A stretch of 64,000 bases of DNA from Agapanthus africanus (GCA_030015575.1 CM057344.1:596634410-596698409), one strand, 5' to 3'. Positions 19,148 through 33,500 are shown, counted from the stretch's first letter. A program made the numbers and translations. Notes: generated from the letters alone by a model not told the origin.

Positions 19148-22100
19148 ATGACTGGACTTAAGTTACTCCTAGATAAAAACATACTGACAGGACCAAACTA
19201 CAAAGATTGGCTCAGGAATGTCAAGATGGCAATCACTTACGACAAGCTGGGGTATCTTCTTACCACCAAAGCTCCCCCTGTCCCTGGTCCCACTTCCAGC
19301 GTCGCGGATAAGAAAATCCGTAAGACTTGGGAGATTGATAACGCGAAGGCCAAGTGCCTCGTACTTGCCTCTATGGACAATGAACATCAGAGGAGGCACG
19401 AGAATATGGACTTGGAATCCATATTTCTTCATACAAAAGAACTGTATGGAGAGCAATCTCGTATCGCAAGATACGAAGCGTCGAAAAAGTTATTTTCGGC
19501 AAAGATGGCCGTCGGATCATCAGTAGCAGAACACGTGCTTAAGATGATCGGCTACATTGAGGAGCTCGTGGACCTAGGGACCACATTGGAGAGTGAGCTC
19601 TATACGGACTTAGTTCTCCAGTCCCTTCCTTCCACTTACGCCCAGTTTATACTGAACTTCAACTTACAAGAAAAAGAAGTTGAACTTTCAGAGCTCCTCA
19701 ACATGCTAAGGAGCGCAGAGGGCACCCTACAGAAAGGTAGGGAAACATCCACTTTGTTTGTAGGAGGATCATCTTCTTCTAGGTCCAAGGCGAAAGTTAA
19801 GGGAAAGAAGAAGAAAGCCCCCGCCAAAGCAAGAGGCGGTGTTAGTAAAGTGGATACGAAGGGAAAAGCTAAAGCAACAAAGAAAGCGGGGAAGCTTGTG
19901 GATAAGGAAGAATGCTTCTATTGTCATAAGAAAGGACACTGGAAGAATGATTGCAGGGCCTGGAAGGCCAGAACACAGGAATTGAAGCAGCTTGCAGCTT
20001 CAGCTTCAGGTGTGTACGTTATTGAAAACTGTCTTTCAATAAACTCTACTTTCTGGGTATTGGATACCGGATCAGGATCTCATATCTGTAATTCTTTGCA
20101 GGCGTTGAGAAACCGTAGTGTTTTGAAAGCAGGTGACATGACCCTCAGAGTTGCAAACGGAGCTAGCATGGATGCTAAAGCCGTGGGGGACTATCACCTG
20201 GGAATGTCAGATGGACATGTTTTGGTTTTGCGTAATTGCTTTTTTGTACCCAACGCAACTTGTAATATCATTTCTGTATCTTTAGTTTCTAAAGAAGGTT
20301 ATGAATTTGCGTTTGTAAGCAATGTTGTAAACATTCACCTTAATCAAGTTCTGATTGGGTCAGGTACATTGAGCAATGGTATATACGTATTAAACCAACC
20401 ACAGATTTTCAATGTCCAGAATACACACAAAAGAAAGTCTCCGGAAATAAATCAGACTTTCTTGTGGCATTGTAGACTGGGTCACATCAATGAGAGAAGG
20501 TTGACAAAGTTACATACAGAAGGATATCTGAATACGTTCGAATATCAATCGTATGCCACTTGTCAATCCTGTCTCAAAGGAAAGATGACAAAGACTCCGT
20601 TTACTGAACACGGAGTAAGGGCGAGCGAGCTCTTGGGACTCGTACACAGCGACGTGTGCGGTCCAATGTCTACACATGCACGAAGCGGTTATTCTTACTT
20701 CATTACTTTTACGGATGATTTTTCAAGATTCGGACATGTCTTCTTAATGAAACATAAGTCTGAAGCCTTTGGAAAATTCCAGGAATATAAGAATGAAGTA
20801 GAAAAACAAACCGGCAAAAGTATCAAGATCCTAAGATCGGATCGAGGTGGTGAATACTTGAGTGCCGAGTTCCTGGACTATTTAAAAGAGAACGGAATTC
20901 TCTCTCAGCTTACTCCTCCATACACTCCACAACATAATGGTGTATCGGAGAGACGGAACCGAACCCTATTGGATATGGTACGGTCCATGATGAGTAACGC
21001 TGAGTTACCGTGATCATTCTGGGGGTATGCGCTAGAATCAGCTGCATACCTTTTGAACCGAGTTCCCACTAAGACTGTGCCTACCACACCTTATGAGTTA
21101 TGGAGTGGGAAGAAACCCTATCTTCAATATCTGAAGATCTGGGGATGTCCAGCTTTTGTCAAAAAGCGGCATGCGGACAAACTCGAGGCACGCTCAGTAC
21201 TGTGCAAGTTTGTGGGATACCCAAAGAACACCAGGGGGTATCTTTTCTACCACGCAGAGGAACAAAAAGTCCTTGTTTCTCGTAATGCCCACTTTCTAGA
21301 ACACCAGTTCTTAGAAAAGGAAATTAGTGGGAGCGCAGTAGAACTGGAAGAAATTCCAGAACCACGAGCTATTACAGAAAGCTTAGTGGAACCAGAGGGT
21401 TCAAAAGAACAGGACATTCCTACGCCGCTCCACAGGAGTAGTAGGCAGTCTCATCCGCCCGAGAGATTCTACGGTTTTCTCATAGACGGGGATAGAGAGG
21501 ATTGCATCATAGATTATGATGAGCCTACTAGCTTCCAGCAGGCCGTTCAGAGCGTTGACTTAGTAAAATGGCTGGATGCAATGCGGACCGAAATGGAGTC
21601 CATGTATACCAACAAAGTATGGACGTTGGACATTGCTCCAGACAGGGTAAAACCCGTAGGATGCAAGTGGATCTTCAAAAGGAAGATTGGTGTAGATGGA
21701 CAGGTTGAGACCTATAAAGCTAGACTTGTTGCAAAGGGTTTCCGTCAAAGACCTGGCTTGGACTATGACGAAACCTTTTCTCCAATGGCTATGCTGAAAT
21801 CCATTCGGATCCTTCTTGCCATTGCTTCCTTCCACGATTATGAGATCTGGCAAATGGACGTAAAAACCGCTTTTCTAAATGGAAATTTAGAGGAGTGTGT
21901 CTATATGGACCAACCAGAGGGTTTCATTCAGAGTGGGAGCAGCGGAAAGGTGTGCAAGTTGCTTAAGTCCATCTATGGACTAAAGCAGGCATCGCGGAGT
22001 TGGAACATCTGTTTTGATAAGACGGTCAAGGAATTTGGCTTTATCAAAAATCCAGATGAACCATGCATCTATTGTAGATTTGTAGCGAGAACTGTAGTAT

Positions 22101-23098
22101 TCCTCATTTTGTACGTGGATGACATTCTCTTAATAGGAAATGATATTCCTATGCTACAATCTGTCAAGGGGTTCTTGTCACACAGGTTCTCCATGAAAGA
22201 CCTGGGTGATGCCTCATACATCCTGGGGATCCGGATCTATCGTGATAGATCCAAGAGGATATTAGGACTTTCACAGTCCAGGTACATCGACACCATACTG
22301 AAGAGATTCAGTATGGAAGATTCCAAGCGCGGTAACCTACCGGCTTGTCACGGGATCACCCTCTCTAAAGAGATGTCTCTTAAGACTGATTTGGAGAGGG
22401 ATCGCATGTCTATTATACCCTACGCTTCTGCGGTAGGCTCTATAATGTATGCGATGTTGTGTACCAGACCGGATGTAGCTTATGCACTGAGTGTGGTAAG
22501 CCGGTATCAGTCAAACCCTGGGGAGAAACACTGGATAGCAGTAAAGAACATTCTCAAGTACCTAAGAAGGACTAAGGAGATGGTCTTGGTGTATGACGGA
22601 AAAGACCTCCAGATCGAGGCCTTTGCTGACACCAGCTTCCAGAGTGACAAGGATGATTCCAAGTCCATGTCGGGTTTTGTCTTTACCCTCAATGGAGGGG
22701 CGGTGTGTTGGAAGAGTTCCAAACAGGAAACCGTTGCAGACTCGACGATGGAAGCGGAATACATCGCTGTATCTGATGCCGCAAAAGAAGCTGTCTGGAT
22801 GAGGAAGTTCGTGAAAGAGCTTCAGGTGGTTCCGTCCATTGTTGATCCAATACCTCTGTATTGCGACAACAACGGGGCTATAGCTTTAGCAAAGGAACCC
22901 AGGTCCCATCAAAGATCCAGACACATCTTGAGGCGGTATCACCTGATCAGGGAGATCGTAGATCGCCAGGAGATCGAGGTTCGGAGAGTCGCTTCAGAAG
23001 ATAACACTGCAGATCCATTCACCAAGGCCTTGCCCCAGACTCAGTTCGAGCGGCTGATCGAGATAATAGGTCTTCGATACGCCAGTACATGGCCTTAG
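19148..23098 (+). pseudogene. Copia-A gag-pol polyprotein with one stop codon
   Basis: One frame of about 1316 codons broken only by TGA at 21011-21013, where relatives have CGA. Start: ATG at 19148, 13 bases after a possible 3' splice site (TGCAG 19131-19135); the upstream TTG-led frame extension is probably intron. Domains: gag (UBN2-type, residues about 20-190), a basic Lys/Ser-rich linker, and a CCHC knuckle CFYCHKKGHWKNDC near 254. Then protease WVLDTGSGSHIC near 305, GAG-pre-integrase WHCRLGH near 439, integrase core HSDVCGPM / SDRGGEY / NGVSERRNR near 500-600, RT with [11 protein letters not shown] near 988, and RNase H EAEYIAV / YCDNNGAIALA near 1200. The stop lies at the end of the integrase core. 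CGA to TGA is a C-to-T change in a CpG. Best-preserved coding sequence in the window. Confidence 0.94.
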
Positions 23099-23112
23099 TG
23101 CAAGTGGGAGAT

Positions 23113-25252
23113 TGTTAGTGTATATGCCCTAGAGGCCATTACTGTATCATACTAGTTTGTATATTACTTAATGGAAGCTTGGGATATTCACCTTGTATAT
23201 ACAATCTTGCTCAAAATAGTAGTATGCTACTTGGTTTGTTTCTACTTCAATGTGTACACGTGTTTATTTTAGTATATCGCCTATACACATTAGTGGAGCC
23301 CTTAGGATCTTTGCTTGATTACCAGCGTTGTGATGGCAGTCATACTAGTGGGGCTGGGTAATCTATAAGCACATCCTTATGCAGGTCCCTGGTCGCAGGA
23401 CTATCGAGACAGGGCATCGATACTCCGGAGTAGACTAGCGCATGCGCTTCTCATCCCAGTGTGGGAGACGGTCTGTCCCACAGCCGTCGGTACGTCGTAC
23501 TTGAGATAGTATGCGGGTGCTTGTTGGGTTACGAGTACACTGGACAGGACTCGTCGGGAACTGACTAGTTGGTATTATGCCTATCGTCAGTTATCAGTTC
23601 CCAGGTGACATGAGTACAGCTTAGTCCGCCGACTTGACACTGTCACTTCGCCTCGAGTGTGTTCCCACTGTACTTTGATTACTACCCTACCACGGCTCAA
23701 AGGAGTCGTGCAAACAGGTGGTAGTTGGGTGCAGTCCCGAAGCACTTGGAGGCAGTGACGGTTAGACAGGATTCGTCTCTCCCGGTATTGGGGGTTGACA
23801 TCGCGCTGTGTCTAGGAGAGCCATTACACGAGTAGTCCCTGGCCAGGGCAAACGAGATATACTGGTAGGCTTCCAGTGTTATCTCAGGGTGTTTTGGGCT
23901 TCACTCCGACACGACTTGTACCGCTATTGGGGGACTGACGTTTACCGCCCCCTAGGCCCGCCATGCGATGTATCAGACGAACAGACCGGACTGTACGTAG
24001 AATGTCACATTCAGGCTCAGTAGGAGTTCAGATGGGTTTCGCCTCGTCAGTCTTCTTGTCGGCATCTACCTGGGGACCGTTACGCACATCTAGTGCCGCT
24101 TGCGGTCTGTGGTTAAACCCACTGCCAGCGTAGTGTCGAGTCTTTAGAGTCCCACACAGAAAGCTATTCGCCTTTAGGCAAAAGAGTAGAGGTCGCATGG
24201 TTTTGCGACAGGGTTCGGTCACATCCGTGCACTTGTGCACGTACAGTGTCCGGACAGTTCACACTAGCGGGCTTTGGTTTAAGCCAGATCCTAGTGTACC
24301 TTTTGGGATTGGTTTTATCCAGTATGCATTCGTGTTCCTCGGAACGCGGATGCGGGTGTGTATGCACAGTTGACGGAGAGACAGAGGCAGAGGATTCTCA
24401 TTAGGGTTGTTGACCGTTGACAGTTGACTATTGACTTTTTGCTCAACCCTAATGAGAATATGATATATGATTAACAATTATATTAATTAAGTATTATGGT
24501 GACATGGTTGTTGAGGGATTGACTTTGTTGACTTGTTGACTTTTGTTGACCGGTTGACTTTGTTGACCGGTTGACTAGGCTTGACTAGTTGACCATCATG
24601 ATAACTATAGCTATCATTTAATGGCAAAGACTTTTGCTTGCTTGCTCTTTTGTGCAAAATGAGTGCATGAAATGATATGGCTATGGTTGCTTAAACCATC
24701 ACATAATACTTGATTGATATGAGGTGTTATGATTGTTTTGGATTATGAGAGCCAAATGAGAAAAGTCTTCTCTCATTCTTTCATGCTCATTCTCGCTCTT
24801 GTTCTTGAGCTTTCATCTCATCCTCTTGCTCTCCCTCTCTTGACTCTATGGTTCACTTGTCTCATGAGTTGAGAACTAAGAACAATAGATAAAATCCCAT
24901 ACAAACTCTTCTCTACTCACTCTAGTTCACAAGGTTTAGCAAACCGAGTGAACTAGTTTCTTCAAAGTTCGAAGAAGGAGCCAAAGGTTGAAGCTTTCAG
25001 GTGGATCTATCTTCGGCGCAAGGAGACGACGGAGTGAAGCCGATCCGGACAACCATCGAGGCTTGAAGACGAAGGAGTTCAAGAAAGAAAGGTATAACCC
25101 CCTAACCGAGTAGTTAACAACTCCTAGTTAGGTTGTTAGTTAGATGTTTAACAAAGATCCGGTTTTGAGTCCATGTTACCACCTCTAAGAAAATCGTTTT
25201 TCGTCAAATTCCGCATGCCCGAAAGTACCGGGAGAGGTAGCATGGACTTACA
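23113..25252 (+). repeat. Copia-A 3' LTR
   Basis: 2140 bp. It repeats the W-box cluster (about 14 TTGAC cores at 24370-24600) and the 16-bp inverted arms (24394-24409 and 24444-24459). Followed by GTGCG, the right target duplication. Confidence 0.93.
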
Positions 25253-25486
25253 GTGCGGAAGCCGAAAAATACAATAAATGAAACACCTGGAAGTGGAACT
25301 ACATACCGACAGGAACTTCACCGCTCGGTCTAACAGCGGCAATACTCCTGATCAGTCTGCAACAAGGTAGAGGAATCTGGGCCATGCAAAACCCAGACGT
25401 CAGCGCGTCATGTCATCAAGTAATAAAATATAAACAGGGTAACAAGCAATGCAAAATATAATCATGAAGGAAAAGCAGGTGTAACA
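25253..25486 (-). repeat. Gypsy-1 5' LTR, piece 2
   Basis: 234 bp lying between Copia-A and Copia-C1, matching neither. Its place between two insertions whose outer flanks are LTR pieces of Gypsy-1 makes it the middle of the Gypsy-1 5' LTR. The 3' LTR copy does not reach this part inside the window, so this rests on position only. Confidence 0.6.
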
Positions 25487-27697
25487 TGTAGGGTTCCTAG
25501 GCACTCCCAAGAGGTCTCACAAGGCATCAACCATGCCAATTTCAAATTTTACGGTGCCGAGAAACCCTAAACTACGGATCGTCGGCTAGAAATCTAGGTG
25601 AAAAGAAAACTAGTTAACACTTAACTATAGGAATACGGAAATACAACCTTTGTAGATCCAGTTCTCCACCTCCATAGCTCCGCAATGAAGTCTCCTCGCT
25701 GTCCATAACAAGTCCCGGGCTCTAGCGTCGGCTTTATCGGAGAATGGACGGGCTAGGTCATCGATGTCCATGCCGAAGATGATCTACGTCGAGGCATCGC
25801 TAAATCAAGCTCCGACTTCACCAAGTCAAGAAACTTGTGAAGAAAACACACTCTACTACTTGGCAAGAGGTAGAGGATGAAGAAATAGGAAGTGGGTAGA
25901 CTTTTGAATTGGATTTCTCACTCATTTCCATCAATCACCATTGATGGAGCTTGCTTCTTCAAGTGAAGAAGATGAAGAAGATGATGAATATTATTATGAT
26001 AAGAATAATTAAAATAGAAAAGAAAATCCATTCATATCATAATGAAACCATGGTTAGGTGTAGAGAATTAACTAAGGTTAGATGAGTGGTTAGGGTTAGA
26101 GAAGAGACAAGAATGGTGGACTTGTTCAAAGCTTCAAGAAGCTTCAAATAAAACAAAACTAGCAACCATTCTTTTCTCTTTAACTTTTCTAAATGAAATA
26201 AATAGATAAATAAATAAGAAAAGGAAATGAAACCCTAACCACTTAAGTAACCATGGTTTAATTCTTTACACAAACCCAAACTAGCATGTATCATCAAACA
26301 TGATACAATCAAGTGCACAAAACTATATCGAATATACAATGTGCACTTCCGAGCGAGAAAATCCATTTAAAGTGAACCGATACTAGTTAATGCAAAGTAA
26401 TATATCAAATATATAATTATGCATTAAATCATTAAATCAACACTTGATTTAACGATCCGGTCATATCGCATATAACCGACTAGTATCCAATGTATCGACT
26501 TATCGAATCAACTCTCGATTCGATAACTAGGTTATATCGCATATAACCATTCGACACACTGATCGCGAGAATAGAATACGGTATCACATACTCGTATTAT
26601 TCTCGGTCCCGCACATATCTCATATGCGCTCCTATTTCGTTTCGCTTGAGCCAGGAAACCTCTGTGTAGGACTCTAAAGACTCGTCAATACGCCGGTAGC
26701 AGATGATGATCATATCAAACACCCACAAGCCGCAAGCGGTCTGCTAAACGTAACGGCCACCCGGGTATTGAGCGATCTGAAGATCGACGAGCAAGCCCGC
26801 TCACACTCCAGTGAATCCAACCAGTAACACTACCGTACAGTCCGGTCTGATCGTCTGATATGTCGCATATCTCACCTAGGGGTGGTAAACGTCAGACCCC
26901 AATAGCTCGATAAGTCGTGTCGATATGAGGTCTATAACAATTCGAGAAACTACTGGTAACACTTACCAGTAAATCTCAGCAACCCTGGCCAGGGATTTCC
27001 TGTTATAGCCAATCGAACACAGCGCAACATCAACTCCCTATACCGGGAGAGACGAATCCCCTCCTATCGCTCATTGCCTCCATGTGACTCGGGATTGCAC
27101 CCAAAAACCACCGTTTTGCACGCCCTCTTGGACGTGGTAAGATGGAAATCAAAGCATAGTGGGAACCACACAAGACTCTATGACGATCTCGGGTCAACAG
27201 ACTACTCTGTATCAGTGTCACCAGAGAACTGCCATCTGACGTGAGGTATAATACCATCTGGGAGTTCTCGGCGAGTCCGTCCAGTGTACCCAGTCTCCAC
27301 TGAGCACCCGTATATCATCTCTGATGTCAAACACCAATGGATATGGGATCATCCATCGCCCATCTGTATGGGTCGAGAAGGTATACGCTAGTCTACTCTG
27401 GTATATCGATGCCCCGTCTCGATACACCCACGACTAGGGACTTTGAAGGATGTACTTATGGACTACCATGTCCCCACTAGTATGATCCGCATCACAGTCC
27501 AGGTAGTCAAGTACAGATCCTAAGGGCTTTACCAATATGTAACAGGAAGACAATCAGTGTACACGTTAAGGTAAAGATCAACCAGATAGCATACTATCAT
27601 GTCGAGCAAGAAAGTCCTCCCTATATATGTCCCAGCATCCACTACAATATACATCCTATGTATAGTAATGGCCTCTAGGGCATACATATAACTAACA
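25487..27697 (-). repeat. Copia-C1 3' LTR
   Basis: 2211 bp. It contains two perfect palindromes (TTAAATCAA/TTGATTTAA near 26430-26452 and TTATCGAATC/GATTCGATAA near 26499-26525) alternating with two copies of a TCATATCGCATATAACC-like repeat. A third inverted pair sits near 26565-26608 (CGAGAATA arms). Confidence 0.92.
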
Positions 27698-27719
27698 ATC
27701 TCCCACTTGCACTAGGGCC

Positions 27720-30520
27720 ATCTGATAGCAGTGGTTGCAGTATCTCATACTCAACCATCCCATAATAGTCTCTCGCTGGGAACAGGCCTTTGTGAGTGGA
27801 TCCGCTGTGTTGTCCTCTGAGTCTACTCTTCTAACCTCGATCTTCCTGGATATCAACCATCTCCATGATCAGGTGACACTGCCTTAGAATATGTCTGGGT
27901 CTCTGATGGGACGGGCGTTCCTTGGCATAAGCCACAACTCCATTGTCTCACAATGGTAGGAACAAAGTTCATCTTATGAACTAATATACACCCAGACTGC
28001 CTCTATGGTAGCATCTTAAGTAGCGATGTATCCAGCCTTTATCGTCTAGTATGTCACGGTATCTAGCTTGGAACTCCTCCAACATACCGTCCCTTTACTG
28101 AGGGTAAAGACAATGCCTGTGACTGACACTCAGTCGTCTTTATCACCCTGGAACCTTTCCAGTGATTCTCCCCAGGATCGATTAATACCATCTCACTACA
28201 GCTAGTGAGTATCCTAACATCCATTTAGATCTATCTCATAGATCCAAAACCCAGGATTTAGTAGGTATCACTTTGATCCTATGTGGAGAATCCTTGTGAT
28301 AAGCGGAGATTGATCGAGCGTAGCATAGGAAACTCTTTTCCTATCAAGAGTATGTCATCCACGTACTCTACGAGGATCATCCATACTCCCTACTACCTTT
28401 TTGTTTATACAAGGTTCATCTACCATTTTGATGATGTCAAACTCTTTGACCAATTCATCAAAACAGATGTTCCATCTCCGCGATGCTTGCTTTATCCTAT
28501 AAAGCATCTTGCATACGTTTCCGCTGCTCCCACTGTCTACGAAGCCCTCTGGCTGTGTACTTATAGACGCTCTCTTCTAAATCATCATTTAGAAAAGCAG
28601 TCAAGACACCCAACCACCAGATATCGCAGTCATGGTATGTAGCCGTGACAAGTAGAATCTGGATGGACTTAAGCATAGCTACTTGAAAAGGTTTCCTCAT
28701 TATCCACACCTGGTCAATGATGCAAACTTTTAACAAGTCTAGTTTTGAAAGTCTCAACTTTTCCATGTACACCAAGTAATCTTCTCAAGATATACCTGCT
28801 CCTGATGGGGATTTAACCCTTCAGATATAGCAACCAAAGTCCATACTTTGTTGGTGTATAAGGATTCCATCTCAGATCGCTAAACATCCAGCCATTCTTA
28901 TAGAGTCTCACTCTTGATGGCCAGCTCGAAACTAGTTGGGTCATCATCTCATGATGCAATCCTTGCTCCCACTGTCATAGAGAAACCGAAGTATCTCTCA
29001 TGTGGGTGAGGAACCCTACTAGATCGGGCTGAGGTTCGTTGGTTTCTACTGAATCCTCTGGTTGTACCAAATCATCTGCTGTAGTTTGTATAGCTGGAAC
29101 ACTTCCAGTTCTACATAACAGACCTTGCCTCGAGCTTGTCCGGATTTTGCTTTTAGACATAGGCCGGACAACCCCAAATCTTAACTAGCTTAAGACATGG
29201 GCTCTTCCCTTTCCATATCTCATATGGAGTGGTAGGCAACTGATTTGATTCGAACCCTATTCAATAGGTATGCAGCTACTCAAGCGCATAACTCCCCAAA
29301 GGAAAAAGGTAACTCAGTAGTACTCATCATAGAGCACACCATATCAAATAGGGTGTATCTGCTCCGCCCCGATATACCATCGTGCTATGGTGTATACAGA
29401 GGAGTAATGCTGAGAGAGAATCTCATTCTCCTTTAGAATAGTCCAGGAATTCCATGCACAAGTATTCTCCTCCCTGATCTCATCATAGGACATAATACTT
29501 TTACCCGTATTGGTTCTCTACTTCTAACTTATATTCTGTGAATATCTCAAAAGGTTCTGACTTGTGTTTCAACAGGAACATATATCTGAATCTTGAGAGA
29601 TTATCAGAGAATGTAATGAAGTATAAAGAACCGGTCTTGGCAAGTGTAGACAGGGGACCTACATACATCAACATGTATCATCCCAAGAGTTCACTAACTC
29701 TTTCTCTGTTTCCAGTAAACGGAGCTATGGTCATCTTATCTCTGTGACATGACTGGCGAGTTTCACAAGATGTAGATTCAAACTGATTTAAATATACATC
29801 TATATGTAACTCTAGCCAGTCGGGTCGCATTGATCTGACCTAGTCTACAATACCTCAAGAAGGATTCGTTCATTTCTGAACTCTTCCTCTTGTGTGTGTT
29901 CCGTATACTAAGAACTGTAGTTTGATTTAGAACATCAATGCTTTTAGATAACGTGCCTGAACCGATCAACTTTTGATATAGGAAATGTTCAAAATATTAT
30001 CCAACAATACAAAATTTTACCGTTTCTTTACTAATAAAGAGACTGATATGATTTTGTATATCAGGTTCGGTATCTAATAACATTCGTTCAGAATCAATGT
30101 ATTGGTAATACAGGGTGACAGTGACCGACAGACTTGGCTGCAACTCTTGCCCCGTTTTCTGCCTCATGAAACTTATCACCCGTTCTCAGTTCTCTACCTA
30201 TCTGTAGCCCTATGTAACAGATTACATATCTGGGATCCTGATCCGGTATCACATACCCAGGACGTAAAGGACACTGAGAAACAGTTCTATATAATGAACA
30301 CACCCGAAGATGATGCATCATCATGCACTCTCCTCGTTTGGGCGGCACGGGAAATTTGGTAATCCCCAATTTCCTGCTCTGTCTTATAACAATTATAAGT
30401 TGGAGCGGGACCAACGTTCCCCAGCTCAGTATAACAAGCGGGTTCGGTCAATATTTCCGTATTATTATCTTGATTAAGGCGTGATGTGGTCGCTACCTGG
30501 AGAGAGAGAGAAGAAAACAC
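27720..30520 (-). pseudogene. Copia-C1 pol remnant, heavily mutated, no gag
   Basis: Minus-strand fragments in order: start peptide with SSLSLQVATTS and DASSSGVF (30520-30287). Then protease CDTGSGSQIC just below, and GAG-pre-integrase [25 protein letters not shown] (29969-29778). Integrase pieces lie around 29245-29440, and RT MLKSIQILLVTATYHDCDIWW...TAFLNDDLEE at 28775-28497. Frames shift repeatedly and catalytic residues are lost. By direct comparison near 28780-28900 it differs from Copia-C2 at roughly one base in five or six. Sequence up to the polypurine tract (27720-28490) is RNase H-like but unreadable as one frame. There is no gag between the leader and the protease, as in Copia-C2. 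Confidence 0.85.
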
Positions 30521-33500
30521 TCAGCGTGCGCTCTGCAAGAATAGATTGGTTATTATTTTATCTAATCAGGATGGCTCCCACTGCTTTTTATCAAATCTTC
30601 CTTCAAACCCTAAAAGGAAAGACTAGCCGGGATTAATTACACACTACAAGTTCGCCAATCTTTCAGCCAGGCCAGTGTCGGTACTTTGAGGGAGGTCCCC
30701 CATGCTTTCGCACGAACCTAATTAATGTAAACCTCGTTTTCCCAGAGGCGTAACCCCGTTGACACCTTTCTAGACACCTACTTGATCGGCTAATTGTAAT
30801 GTATAAAACTCTCTCAGGAGTAACTCTTACTCGCAGCGGGTATCGGGATCCAACTATCTCATAGAAAGTATGCAATCTCATTGCAAATTTCAACACTTGA
30901 AATTCCCGATAATATTTTGCCCCTAACCTCCTAATACCTTGACAAAGGCCAACAAACCATAGGATGCTAGTCAAGTTCAACCCGTCATTTCTTGATCGAA
31001 ATAAACCCACCCGCACGGCCCTTGACAAAGGCCAACAAGGTCGCACGACTACCCTAATCCAATCTGCATCATATGCATAAGCAGATAAGCACCAGTTAGC
31101 TACCGCACACTGTGCCTTGACAAAGGCCAACAAACGCAGCACGAATACTAACTACTACTTATCTGAAATGACGGAGGGCTACGTCAGGTTTTTCTGAAAA
31201 CCTATTGCGTAATGAACTTGATATCGTTGTAGAATCAAATGATTTTGAAATGGAGTGTTTTTGATGCTTTTCTAGTTTTGCTAAAGGAGTCACTCCCGGT
31301 GAAGGGATCGTCGGTCCTTTCCTCGTCGAATGAGGTGCGGGATATATCATATATATCACTGTGCAAAGCAAAAACACTTAAAAGCAATCAAAAGACAAAC
31401 CGAGTGTGTAGCATCTGCCAGTTATTGCTAAAGGAGTCACTCCCGGTGAAGGGATCTCGGTCCTTTCCTCATCGAATAAGGTGCAGGATATATCACATAT
31501 ACCGCTGTGCAAAGCAAGAACTGTAGCTACCTGTTTTATTTTGAAATTCGATTCTACAACATCTTAGGTTTCTTTTATTTCATTAATCACATTAATGAAG
31601 TCCCATCATTTAAGTACCTAAACATCACAGATAAATACGACGTACACTTATGCCATCCGCATTCGCCTCGATGTCCCCTCGTGCACCGTTAGGTTAGGTA
31701 ACTAACGACAGAGCGGGGCAGGGCTAGCGTGGGTGTAAAACATAAGTAACGCCTATATAATTTATCATATATACTATTTACTGTATCTATCACAGAACAT
31801 CACATGATCACATCACAGATATCGCAGCAGAAGAAACATATGAAATATTGGATATACTAGGACGTCCGTGTTTTGAATACGAGCCAGTATAAAACACGGA
31901 TTCCACGGTCGCAATGAATAGCCAAACCCACACCCCTAGACCCCTACGAGAGCGGCAAGCAACCCTACCAATTCTGGAGTTAGGAGACCCGGACTCGACT
32001 CCTTGAGTTGGTCTCCCACTGGACTCCAGAACCCGGTTACTTGTGCTCCCCTCCTTGGGTCTATCCTAGTGCGGAAAAGTAAATAACATACAAACGGTGA
32101 CAACTTCCGCAACCTGGAAGTGTCCTAATAAAAGAATATTACATACAAGTTTTTACATGAATGAAAATGAAAAACACTCATCTCACATAAAAACCCCCGG
32201 CTATTCAAACACGACGATCCAATATAACATATCCAGCAACACATAACATCACATGTCATCAACGTAAGTAAATATGCGCATCCCAATTGTCGTTGACATA
32301 TAGCAACGAAACCGGCGATATCACATATTACACTTACGGTCACAGAAAAGAAAGTGTAAAACTACAACAGTTGGAATCCGCAATCTTCATAGACATCGCA
32401 TGCCTAATCAAATGAATACCTTAGACATCACATGCCTAACAATTATAAACCCCGCATTTTAGTCTCATTATCGAAAACACTTTTCAATATCAAGTCGGGC
32501 AATTCAACAAGATTCCCGACACCTTGATCGAATGCTCGTCGCAAACTTCAGTAGACGGCTGCACCCCCGATACCGTCGACGAAGTGCACCAAGGCGGAAC
32601 ACCGCTGCCGCGAGCACCCGAACGGATGCTTTCGGCGACGGGGTTATCCTACAGTCGCTTGGTCGGGGCTATGGGGTGACGCTGTCTATTAAGTTTACCT
32701 GGCGAGTATCCGCGTACGCTACGTGATTGCGACGGACTTTTGATCACATCAAAATTCCGTGGCAACCGATCAAGTGAGACTAAAGTGCTACGTTTATAAT
32801 ATTCATTCAGTTATCTCATAACTACTTGTGAATTCCAATTATTGTATCAAATTCCAGATAAACAGAAAATGTTAAACTTTCCGATCGAACATTCAAACAC
32901 CCAAGTTTTCCCGATACAGATCAACACATGAAATAAGTCTAACAACATTCCGTTCGTGCCTCAGTACCAACGGTCCAGCCGTAGAAGGGTCAAGCCAACG
33001 CCTCACATGTGGCACGCCGTACTGCCCCAAACCCGAAGGTTCAAAGGGTAGTTCAAGACGGTCACATAATCGAGTTAAGGTTTGTTGTCTTCTAGAGGGA
33101 CCATCGCGTTACTTGCACTACTTAGAACGTCGTTAAACGACGGAAAAATCCAACACTTGGAAATTTCCCGACAAGGGAAAAGTTGGGTATTTATATCCGG
33201 TCGAACTTTTTAACATATTCTAAAATTTATCCGGAAAGCCACATAGACAAAATCTGATACTCCGATCGAAACACCGAATCCCCAAATCAACCCAGAAAAT
33301 AAAACTCTGGAATAAATTTTAAAAATACCCAGAGAACTCAGCACAGATAACTAAGAATTAAGGTGCAAAATTCGATGCACAAAAGGACAAATTGGCCGCG
33401 GAACCGCCGCATGAGCATGCTCATGCCGCGGATCCGCGGCGATCTTATGGAATTATGACGTCGAATTTCACAGTTATTCTTAGATATTCCTGCTTTGTTT

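Larger units (their letters stand above)
5651..25252 (+). mobile_element. Copia-A: full-length Ty1/copia element, split by Copia-B
   Basis: LTRs 5651-7802 and 23113-25252 start TGTTAG and end TTACA. PBS 7804-7816, leader, gag-pol 19148-23098, and polypurine tract 23099-23112 are all in the expected order. The flanking 5-bp duplications are GTGGG and GTGCG (one mismatch). Copia-B (9713-19008) sits in its leader. Its LTRs differ at roughly 30 sites plus a 21-bp duplication by eye. It is the only copia element here with a complete gag. I do not assign a copia lineage with confidence. Confidence 0.92.
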
